Below, piece after piece: positions 23,501 to 35,500 of a stretch of DNA of 64,000 nucleotides. A program made the translations under genes and the position numbers. Source of the DNA: Heliopora coerulea (Eukaryota > Cnidaria > Anthozoa > Scleralcyonacea > Helioporidae); NCBI GenBank assembly GCA_030142905.1, contig JASJOG010000008.1, forward strand, positions 3,614,501 through 3,678,500. Reading direction: 5' to 3'. Position 1 is the first letter of the stretch. Each line of letters opens with the position of its first letter. The notes beneath the pieces were generated by a model, which saw only the letters and a list, made by a program, of their open reading frames with translations, was not told the DNA's origin and did not search any database.

Positions 23501-26500
23501 CTAACAGTATTTTCGTTTTTAATGGTATTATTTTTATACCACTTTTGAAGAATTTAAGGATAGTGGCTGTGCCACATGTCTCGGATTGTTTCTTACATTA
23601 ATTGCCAATCCCATGATGGTCAAGGGAGTGATTTTACCATATTCACTTCACTTTAACCTAATATATCCAGGGTTCAAATTTAATTTTTTCTATCCTAAGC
23701 CAAAAATGGCCTAGGTAATTTCATCTGCTCATGGCTATCCAAGGCCATTCTCTCTTTTACCAAGGCTGTATATACACCACTTTCAAACATTCATTTAGAG
23801 TACCAACTTATGCACATGACTTTTGGTTTGTTTGTGTTTCAACGTACTTCCCTTCACATCCATTTAAGGTAGTCTTACACAAAGAAAATTTTTTTTTTAT
23901 ATTTTAAATAAAATGAAAATCTAGCTATATCACGTTGTTTGGAGGGGTTACCCAACTATAAAAATAATTTTTTTTGGTCAATTGTTTCCATGTTAACCGA
24001 GATACACTACCTCCCATGAAGAAAAGAGGGTACATTTGTAAACATGATAACTAGACAACAAATGATGGTAGAAATCTGGAATAACTTTTAATTTGTAACT
24101 CAGAGCAATGCCAAGGGTGTGAACTAGAATCATTTCTCTACTATATACAGTATGGCTATAATCAAGATTAAACTTTTCGAATGCCGAGAATGTGTACAAT
24201 TATGTCACTAAAACCCTCATTATTTTGTGGCAATTGAACAGAATTCAATTCTTTTAGTCTATTCCCAAGAGCAAGGCATGTACTATAAGCCCTGAAAGTT
24301 TGATAAGGATAGCTTGAATACTCTTTGAGATATCTTGCATGAAATATCAGTAATCAAGCCATTTTGACAAAATGAGGAAAAAAGCTTTAAAGTTAAAGTT
24401 TTCAATTATTTCAAGTATTTCTCCAACTTTTGCAATTTCGTAGATTTCACTCAAAATTGATTTTTTTTGAGTGTAAGACCACCTTAATGAAAGCAACATT
24501 CTCGTTGCTAGGAGCGTTGCTAAGGGAAAAATGGAGCAAGAGTTCTGGAAAATGCTGGATTTCTTGGTTTTTTAGGTATTTCTCGGCAAAAAAATTATAC
24601 AAACAAGATTAAGAAGGGTTTAAAGATTGTATTTCTCCAAATTTTGCAATTTCGTAGATTTCACTCAAAATCGATTTTTTTTTGTGTGTAAGACCACCTT
24701 AAGGAACTAATAATTTTGCAGGTTACTGTACATAAAAGTACAATGTGCATGTGTGCCATTCATATAGGCCTCAAAAACAATGAACTGTTTTTGACCATGA
24801 TGCTGGCTGCCCGAAGCAACATTAGGGAGTTCATTTCACTTCTATCCTCCTATTTATATTCTAGCCATTCTCAATCCCAATTTTTGCTGTTGTTACCCTT
24901 CAATTCTGTCACCACCTTCTCTAGAATGGTTATCAGCTTTGCTCTCAGTTTGAAAGCTGTTTATTCTTAAATTGACTGTCCTAGCAGTGGCTGTTTCATC
25001 AAAAGAATTAGTGGTATTACTTGGTTCATTAGTAGGTGCATTGCAGGGTTCCAAATATTAAAAAATGGTTCGTGATTTTTCAGGAATTTAATGCTCTAAT
25101 ACTGTATGAAGATTATACCACCATCCTAATAACAATAATAGACTTTGTCGAATTTAAGCAAACACTTAATGTTACATTTAAATTATTCCTCATTTAAAAA
25201 AACATGCTGAAATATCTCATCATATGCTTTCAAAACTTCTAGTTAGCAATAAAAGTTTTGGAAGTGTTAGCCACTATTGCAGGAAGGAAATACCAAGGAA
25301 GGATTCCTTTCACGTTCCGGATCAATCCAAGTACAGTCCCCCCAACCCTAAGGGAGAACTATACTTGAATTACCTAGATGAGTCATTCAAGTATAGTCCT
25401 CCCAAAGTTTTATCATATATTGTGAAATCAAACAAAACCTTTCACTTATTATCAACACAAACTTTTTGGCCTAAACAGAATTTTCTATCTGGATAAATTT
25501 TTTCTCAATAAATAGCATTAATTATTAAGCCAAATGTCTTCGTTGGGAATTCAAAGCCGGTCAACCTTGACCAGCTTTGTCGAGTTTCACAAAAGCCCAT
25601 TTTAAAGACTATTCAAATTTTGTCAGTTCAACCATGATTTACTGCGTTAGGCTACCATGCTACTACATATAGATTGACTCATAAGTCATCCATCAATTAT
25701 AAAAAGACCCGAAATATTCATCAGTGAGCGAGAGCAGACCGGTGAGAACAAGTTCGAAGCATTATTTGATGAAATCGCTCAGAACAACGATGTCCGACAG
25801 ATGTAAGACAATAATAAACTGGTTCCTTTGGGAACCAACACAAACAACAAAATGAAACAAACAAAACGTTATAACAAAGGAAATGCTTAAATAAAATTAT
25901 TACTTTATTGTTTTACATTGCAAATTTTATGGTGGAACTGTACTTGAATCCACTTTCAAGTATAGTCCTCCCTTAGGGTTGGGAAGTACTACCGTTATAC
26001 TTGAATTGATTCCACATTCCAATTTAGCAGTGGTAAGAGGTAATCAGCAGAATTTCAAATAAGTCAAGGACATTTCGGTAGTCTCGTGAGATATTATGTT
26101 CATTAAAGCCTTTCCCGAACATCGAATTCAAATCAAATTCAAATCATTTTGATGCTTTGTTGCAGTATTAATTTTACACTTGTTGCCTTTGGCATATTCA
26201 TGGGCTGGAATAATTGCATAAAAATTTTGTATACCAGACAAATTCGACGGCTTCAGCAATAATTCCGCAAAGAAATATGGCAAAGTGCCTTTACGAATAC
26301 GTTCAGTAAACATCTTGCTAAATATATTGCTAAATATATTGCTAAATATATCAACGCTCATGAAAATATCTCCTTGCAGTAAGTGAGATGTGTGCGTGCT
26401 TTCCTGAAATACCCATCGGAGCAAAAGTGGCCTTGGATTTCAAGTACAATTTTCTTTTATCCACGGCCATGTTTCCTTTATAAGAGGCCATGGCCACGAC

Positions 26501-29500
26501 GAAATTTGAGCCTTGAATAAGAATATCATACAGGGTTTTGACATAAATATAATATCCCAGCTAAAAACTTGGATTAAGTCCATCAAGGACACATCGAGAA
26601 AACAAATATTTAAGCTGGTCTGCATGCCCTAAACTAATGATATCAGCATATGAACAAACCCAAGAAGGATAATCTAAGAGAAATTCCATTATTTATGGGG
26701 ACAATTGGGTTGGTATAAAAATTACTGGGCTATAGACATTTTAAATTGGCTTCAGAACAACAGGTTTTAAGCTATTGGTGTCTATATATGTATTTTAATT
26801 CAAATCCAGTCAGCGGTTACCCGCATCTATTCAATTATTAATTACTAGTATTTTCATAAATGTTACATGGATACTTTTAACACGTTACATGACAAAATTT
26901 CTTCAAATACTTTTCACAAATTTCAGTATGGCATGTTACATGATCAATTTTTACCGGTAGTACTGTGTGATGTTTGCTGTTATAAATATTAATATTGTCA
27001 TTAAAAATCGACTCATGCAACATCACCATCATTCAAATAAGCGACATTACCAACCCTATCTCCAATACTTGCATGAAGCCTTCATTTCAACACTTTAGAT
27101 TTCTTATCATAGATTATAGGAATATTTTGGAAAATCTTACTGTAGTTTCTCTAAGTATATTGGCCATTGTTTATGAATTGATGATAAACATTTTGGGACA
27201 GTATCATTTTCATCAAATAAATTAATTTTTTTTTCTTTGCTCAAAATTATTCACCTCTTGGTTTTCACATTAAAAACGTACAGTAAGTGACATTTGTACA
27301 GTACCCCTCCAATGAAACTTCACCTCGAGAATTGAGCGTGTAGTAATTTAGATGTAACTCCGGGTAGTTTCTGAATATTAAATGGTTCAACTCGATAAGA
27401 CTCAACCTTACGGTCTATACTCAGAACTCTACTTCGCGCCCGGTTCAACAGTCAACTGTCAATCATAAACAAAGTGAATTTCCACTACACATGACCGCGT
27501 GATTGACCACGTGCTTCTTAATATAATACAACACACTCCCCCCTTGATAGACGGAGGTCTATCAACCTTAAATGTAAATTCTTAGAAGTTCTCTACTTGA
27601 TTCCACGAGACGTAATGAAATTCTTCAATTCAGCTCCCTTGAACGTTTTGCCGTTATCAGGGATGGTGTTCCACGTCGACTTATAAAACGTTTCAAACTT
27701 TGGACAAATGCCATAGAGCTGGCATCCGGGACAAGATCCAAGTGCACTGCTCGGCTGCTGGATCAGGTATATAATGCAATAAACGATTTGTGCATTTCTT
27801 TCCCGTTGTAAATATCTTTGACATACAGAGATCCGGCATAATCTACACCTATCGTCGTGAATACAAAGTCATTACTGAGTCGAAAATTGGGCAAGGGTGG
27901 TGCTGATGGTGTGCCATAAGGTGGTCCTTCCACTCTCTTGCATAAGGTGCAGGTAGACAGTATTCTTTTTACCACTTGACTGACAACCCAATATCGAGTG
28001 CACTATTGGGTCAAGGTTTCTCAGACTCCGTTGTGTAACACTTCATGATGACAACGGAGAATGATTAGCTTGGTAAGATGGTGGTCACTTGGTAAAAGGA
28101 CAGGAAACTTGGATTCATAGGGAAGGGGTGCATGGTCTAATCGTCCTCGGCAGCGTAAAAGTCTATCGTTGTCTTCAAACAGTTGCAATGAATTCTTCAA
28201 TTTGTCGTACTTCTCGAGCTTTGAAATCGAGGCTTGCGCTGCTCTTAACCAGATTTTCTCTGCGTTATTGATCTCTTCAATGGTAAGTTCACCATTTTTG
28301 GAGTTCAACATCCGCCTACGGTGCTTCAAATTTTTGATGAATCTCATCACATAGGGTTAAAACGTTACTCGAAATAGGGTTAAAACGTTACTGTAGCGAG
28401 AAGGTTCGATGTTTTCTTCAATCTTGATACTCGATTCCGTGGTCGCTTTAGCTTTTACAAGAGTGGTAGTGACTTTGACCTTTCGTTCGGTTTTCAATTC
28501 TTGATCGATTTCCTTAGGTAACTTGAAGGACGTTGGACTAGGCCATTCATTCGGGGGTTTCTTCAGAAAGCTTGGACCATGCCACCACTTCTCATCGGTC
28601 ACTCACTATTTGTGTGGCCGTTGTTCCTCGCGATGCTATGTCTGCCGCATTCTCGTGTGTCGGGCAATGATTCCAGTACTCTGGGGCTGCTAACTTGCGA
28701 ATTTCCTGTACTCAATTCTCTACGAATACTTGTATTCTTTGTTCACGTTTTTGATCCAATAAAGGGCAACAGTGGAATCAGACCAATACATTCCGGCATC
28801 AGTTTTAATGATTTCTCCCAACGCTTTCTTTATGTTCTCAGTAAGTCGAGCTGCAACCAGACATGACAATAGTTCTAACCGGGATATGGTCTGCTTGCTC
28901 TTGGGTGCCACTCGGGTCTTCGAGGCAACTAAGTTACATTGAACGCTGGTGTCGTATTCATGACGTAAGTAAACGCAGAGTCACACGTTACCCTGGTACA
29001 GTCACAGCTATGCAACAACAGGCATTTCTTATGTAATGTATGAAATAACTTCGATTTGCGTTAGGCTTAAAACTATGGGTTGATTTGTTTATGACGTTCA
29101 TTATTGTTCCTTGCTGTGGAAAGAATACGTCTAAATACGTGTAAATAATGCTATACGTTTAAATTTAACAGCTGAGAATCTTTTTATAACTTATAGTTAC
29201 CAGAAATATTATCATTTACTTTTCCTCTTCAACCAGTCTTCGTAGAATGAAAATCGGTCAAATACTTTTCAAGATATAGCCATTTTATCGGCTATTATTT
29301 CGAGGATCGAGAAGCAATATTTGAGCGACAGTGAAGGACCTATCGGGTTATCACTTGTTCCTCACTTGCAAATCGCTCGAAAGCAATCCTCGAAAATGGT
29401 TAAGTTTCATTGGAGCTGTACTGTACATATAATAGGCAAATGAAGTATAAAACAAATTTCATTCATTATTAATTTTCTTTTCAGAATTACAGAATATAAA

Positions 29501-32500
29501 TCATATGTTTTATACGCACGTTTTCAAGCTATTCTACTCAGAAAAACTTTTTGAGTACCTGACGGGTATCGAACCCATAATTTTCTGATTGCCGGTGAGA
29601 TGCTTTAACCATTGAGTTACATGGACTCAGATGGTGAGCGAAGGTTACATTTATGTACTGGTTTGTACTGACATATGTACTGGCAGTACATATGTCTACC
29701 ATCAATGCGAACCAGTACATAAGTGTAACCTTTGCTCACCATCTGAGGCCATGTAGCTCAATGGTTAGAGCATCTCACCGGCGATCCGAAGGTTAAGGGT
29801 TTGATTCTCGTCAGGGACTCAGAAAGTTTTTCTGAGTAGAATAGCTTAAGAATGTGCATGAAAAAAAATATCTACTAAGCTACCACATTTCATAAAAAAA
29901 TGGATTCACATACATGTAAGGTCATACATGCTCCCAAACGTCACCTACACTGGAAGCTCTTCCCAAGCACGGACATTCATACCATTGTGGTAAATTATGA
30001 CACACAACAATTGTAACCGTGTGGCTGAACAACAGCATACAAATCACTGAAGGCTGTATTGTAACATATCACAAACGTCAATGTCAACTGTATTTTCTAC
30101 ATGTCCACAGACACAAGAGAGATGCAAATTGGACTCAGTACAAACAGAAACCACATACAGCACAGATGCAAAACGCACACAGTAGAGATGCAAACTGAAT
30201 GCCGAATAGCTGCAGATGCACTGTTACATTATTTCTTAGCAGTACTGTATGTAGTGCATAATTTACCAACAAATGTACATACTGTGATTTGTAGCCCAGG
30301 ACAAAAGTCTGCAAAAGCACTGAGCAACAGACTGTCACTAGCCGACAAAATGAAAATCCATGTTAGGATTCTGCCTTATTGTTTGAGTACCAGATTTTAA
30401 AGGCACAGTTTATTTCTTATTAGCACCAGGAAGTGTAAATATAAAAAGCTACAGTAGGATAAACATTCACTTACTTGTCAAAATCATATGGAATTACAGT
30501 TTCAATTGAATCCAGTCGGTTGACATATAAAGGAATATGACTCTTTAAAAAACAAAAATGAGAAATTTATTGCAGGCTACATGACTATACTGTATGTGAG
30601 GCTTATAATGGGCATGTGCCCCACCCTGCTGAATAAAATCATCTGAAATTAGCCACAACGAAATTGTAAAATGTGCCCTTAACATTTAATCAAGGAATTC
30701 TTTGTTAAAGTACTGTTAATACTTTTATGCCTAAGGCATCCCCCTTGATGAGTAATCATCAAGGGGGGATGCCTTAGGCATATCTGGAACTAGCCAGAGT
30801 AAAAATCATCTAGAACTAGCCAGAGTAAAATTGTCTGGTGTTATTGAGAGTAAAATTTAAAAGTTAGATGTGGACAAGAAAGTTAATTGAAGTACTCTTA
30901 ACCCTTTCTGATCCAAGATGTCTCCCCTTGACAAGTGAAATCAACTGGCATTAGCCTGAATGAAATTGCCTGGCATTACCAGTATCAAGAGTAAAATTAG
31001 GATGTTTGACATGAACCAAAGAGTTACCTGACATACACAACCCTTTCCAGTCCAAGATGTCTCCCCTTGAAGAGTAGAATTGCCTGGCTTTGCTATTAGC
31101 CAGAGTAAAGTTAAACAGTTGAATATGGATTGAAAAAAGGTTATTGAGTAGTACAATAGCTAAATAAGAAGATAAAACTCATCTTCTGATGGGCAAAGTT
31201 ACAGATTAATACAACTAGTATACTGTAAGTTTGATAATGGTTGCTCTGTACATTTTGTTTTGGTTTCATCTCCTTTTCAAGACTGAATTGCTCAAAAAAC
31301 CCCTCATAAATTCCAACAATTTCTACTCTGCTTATGATGAGGTAATTCTCAAGCTGTCCACCTCCAAGTACAAACAGAGGCACTTTCTCATTGCCATTAA
31401 TGAATTTGCATATGTATACAGTACATTCATAATTTTTGTCAGTATGTAAAAGCTAATTTACTTGACACGACTGACCGATTGATATCCTGGTATATGTAAT
31501 ATTACCTTTAGTTATCCCCTATGATATTCCTTGAAACATACAGTACAATAAAACATGTATTTAAAATATTTTCTTAATCAGACTTTCTTATTTTTCTTTC
31601 CTTATGTTTTGTTCCTATTTTAAAACCAATGTACTGTAACAATGCCTTTAAGCATTTTTTTATTCTATCATTGAAAACATAAGACCCTTATGATATTCAG
31701 TTTATATTATTCTATAACTTGATTAAGTTCTTGTATGTTGAAAAATTTCCACAATTATGAACAGCAAAACGATAAATTCAAAAAAAAAGGAGTATGATGA
31801 TGGTATAGAGAAAACATCCCCCTGACCTTGGTGCCCAGTTTCCGTCAGCTTACCCCTGTTTACATGAAGAAAATGTGCCCCTGGTGGGAGGGTTGCCCTA
31901 GCCCCTGATTAACCCTGGGCGAGACGACTTTTTAAACATATTTCTTTGAATAAGCGTACGGGGCAGGGGGATAAGGGGGCAACTGCCCCCCAAAAAAATT
32001 GGAGAGGACCAGATTCGGGCAAATAGCTCAGGTAGAATTGGGAAAAATAAATTTCTAAGCGTGATTAAAACAAAAATTTTCAAAAACCGGTGACGATGAA
32101 CAAGAGTTTGGATATTAGTGTGCATTCAAGTTGCCACATATATACCGTGTGCAGTATGTAATTCTTATTCCTAGGTTTTTTCTAACTAAACATTCGAGCA
32201 GAGCGATTCGGGCAGATCGTCTCTGCCCCCCCAAAATGATTAGGGCCAGTACGCCTGTGTTTCTTTGTCAATTGCAGAGACCCGTTTAAATGAGAAGTTG
32301 CAAAGTTGTCTCAGGGCGAAGGATGACCCTGGGGGCAGGGTTACTCGCTTTGCAAAGTGGGGTCACCCCAAGAAGCGAGAAAACTTTTTGCCATGTAAAC
32401 ACTTTATCCTTCTTTGACTTACCTGGGAGGGATGACTACAGATATAATGAATACGCACGAACATTTATTTTTCAACATGGCAGCAAATGCAAAATCACGG

Positions 32501-35500
32501 TCAAAGTCATTTGTTAAATCTCAAGATAAAAGGTGGACTTTCACCTCAGCGATGACTGAATCCCTAATCAACTGTTTAAAGCAATACAAGTGTCTATGTG
32601 AATTCAATTCAGTCTATTTTTATGCTGATAAAGTACAGCTGCACGAAAAAGTTTGGCAATCTGTGGCTGCCAAGTATTCTGATGAAAATTATTTTGGACC
32701 TGTCAATATATCAAAACCTGACAAACCTATCAAAGATATGTCTAAAGAAGAATACAAAGTACATAAAGAAGCACATGGTAAAGAAACAGAAATGATCAAG
32801 ATTGGGTACCAGCGGATAAAAGAAAAAGTGAAAAGCATAAGGCAAGATTATTCAAAAGCTGTTGTTTCTGGCCAAAGAAACTGCTGTGGCAAAATAGTTT
32901 TTTAATTCTACGATGATCTGGCAACTATTTGGGGTGGATCTCCATCAACAGAAGCCCTGTCATTCGGAGTTGAGAGTCAGGGGGTCATGCCTTTCACCAA
33001 ACTTGAATTGGAAAACGATGAAACTGAAATACTATCCAGAAATTACAATTTATGCCATTCACCGTCGTATGTAGAAGACCCCTCTACAGATGTTATTTTG
33101 ATCAGAGACGTATGTGGTGAAAACCCAAGCTCACCTTCTGTGGAATCAAGTCTATCATACCAAGCCTGAAAATAACTTTCACAGGGGTGCCTGACAGAAT
33201 GTCAGGTGCAAAGAAATTGGTGCCGGACATTTTTGAATTGGTGTCTGACGTTTGGATCCCGTCATTAATGAAGTCTTGCTTGAAATAACAAAACATTTTA
33301 TTAACATAAATAAAATAGAAATCAAAGAACACAATTCATGCACTACAAATAGTACAATATATTACACAAATGGTAAAACACCCTACATTATAACAGTTTA
33401 TGGGTTGTCTCTGCTTATGCTAAATGTTAATGGTAATACTAAATGTTTATACTAAAACGGACCTAGCGGGTGCCACGGACCCAGTTGGCCGAGAAGTCCT
33501 TCAAAAGCTTTATCTTGTCCTCAAATTCAATACACAGTTTACATTTAAGACTGGTCATGTTCCCGTTTTTGTCAGTGTCATTTAAGTCTTTCTTCGGCAT
33601 TGTCCGCTGCCAAGTCATTCCTTATCCATTTTCGGGCTGTGGTAGGCTTCAGTGAACGTTTTTTATTTGCCACCAACATATGTTTCTGGAATCCTGACGA
33701 ACTAGACTTTGTTCACTTGTTGAATGCACAAGGAAGGGTGAAAATGGGAAGAAAAAAATGCATGCCAAAAACCTGTGAAATATGTTGCACTGGGAGTAAT
33801 CCACTGTCTTTGGTCAGCAATTGCAAAACATAACGCCCCAAATGTCGTAGATTGAACGGAGAGAACAAAACAGCAGCGAACAGTAAAAATTGAATGATCA
33901 CAAAATTGATAAATCGCGCTGCTGGTCACTTTGACCAATCTCGGGAGTCTAGCACTGGTCAAATGATATTTTACGTCGGTCAGATTGACCGTGACCGAAC
34001 GTTTATTTTCAGGTTTGTCATACAGTGATGCTTCATTGCTTTAACCCGAAGTTCTACTCCAGGTGGCATTGTAGATGTAGAAGAGAATGAATGTGAAACT
34101 GTCGGTGACATTGAATCAAATGATCAAGAAATCAGGAAAAGCAACAGGCAAAAAGTGAAGAGGAAAGCTGCAGTTGTATCAGACGTTCCCAAACTAACTG
34201 ACAACAGATGCAAACACCTTGAGAAGAGATTAACATCAGCACAACAAGACCAAAAACTTTTGGAAGCTGCTAAAGAGGATGCATGTTTCAGAAAAGAGAT
34301 GATGAACTGCTTCAAAGAATCATCAGCCAACACTGCTAAAGTGATTGAAAATGTGTCAGAAACAATGCAGGGGCTGTCAGAGGGCCTGTTACAAGGAATG
34401 GCCCTTCTGGCCAATAATCTAGTCACACCCTAACAGAAACCATCTGCACATACAGGTACTGGAAGTACAAAATTTCTACCAGCAGTCAGATTTTTTCGAG
34501 CCAGGTGGTTTTTATCAGCCTAATCAAACACCTGTTGTTCCAAATGTATCATCAAGGCATCCACCGCAAACCACTGCAAGTCAAATCTTCCCTGATAAGG
34601 ATAATTCTTACTTCAAACTTTAAGAATGTACTGGAGTTTAAAAAACAGTTTGGTGATTTTTGTAGACATTTTTTGATTACAAGTTATTAGGTCTGTTATA
34701 CTAGATAACCATTACACTAAAATATCAGATAGCCAAACGTTTTGGTGAAGGAGACCTGTAATAATGCCCTGTACAATTCTAGATGCTATCCTGTAAGATA
34801 TTTTCCAAACAAGTACTTATTAATTTTATAGTAGTTTCAGCTACAGTATGTTGAGTTTTAGAACATATTTATTTTGTCATATGTTCAAATTTGAAACAAA
34901 TACAGTATTAACTTCTTCCGTAGTGCTTTCCCATGACAGCAACGTGTAGGTTTGCTTCTCTCCCAAATTATATTAACACGTAATCTTGGAGTTCACCCAA
35001 CCTAGGCCTTTTTGAGGGTCTCAAACTGTTTAAACTACTGTACATTCAAGCTGACCAGCCAGTTATGCAGTCTTAAGTCAACTGCATCATACAAAAATTT
35101 TGGTTATTCCTGTATGCACTGCTGTAATGATAAACTTTTATTATAAGTTTACCTTAGGTTAATGTTCAAAGCTGGCAGTTATATAGTTATACTTATGAGG
35201 AATGCTGGAAAAACATGATACAAAGTTTCCCTTCATCTGGCTCAGGGCTATATTGTGTGCGTGTAGACCAAATGAGTCAGTGGCGTGCAGTGTCTAAAAC
35301 TGTTAGGCAAGCGTTCATGCTGCATTGGATATAAATGGAACGCCCCTCTAAAGCGTTTTGGGGGCATACTCCCGAGAAAATTTTTAATTTTTCAGCCCCC
35401 AGGAGCGCATTTTTGGCGATCCCTGTTGCAAATTCCAAGAAAAATTAATCTGATTAAAAGGCTGTTATTGCTTAAAACCGATCCGAATTTCGGATCGTTT

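Larger units (their letters stand above)
27296..29426. mobile_element. DNA transposon with about 25-45 bp inverted ends, interrupted by BEL/Pao
   Basis: 27296-27320 and the reverse complement of 29402-29426 match at 23 of 25 bases, starting GTACAGTAC and including CTCCAATGAAACTT. Weaker similarity continues inward through TCGAG.ATTG. If the ends are CAGTAC.., the flanks are TA, as for Tc1/mariner-type elements. The interior is occupied by the retrotransposon at 27321-28980. No DNA transposase remnant seen. Confidence 0.65.

Noticed and set aside
30783..31140. CRISPR-like array
   Set aside because: Units are 120-140 bp, diverged, without constant repeat and unique spacers, and the genome is eukaryotic.
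31231..31449. Candidate TM9SF2 exon near exon 2
   Set aside because: Protein-like on both strands but matches no family segment; exon 2 was placed at 30475-30542 by motif and phase instead.
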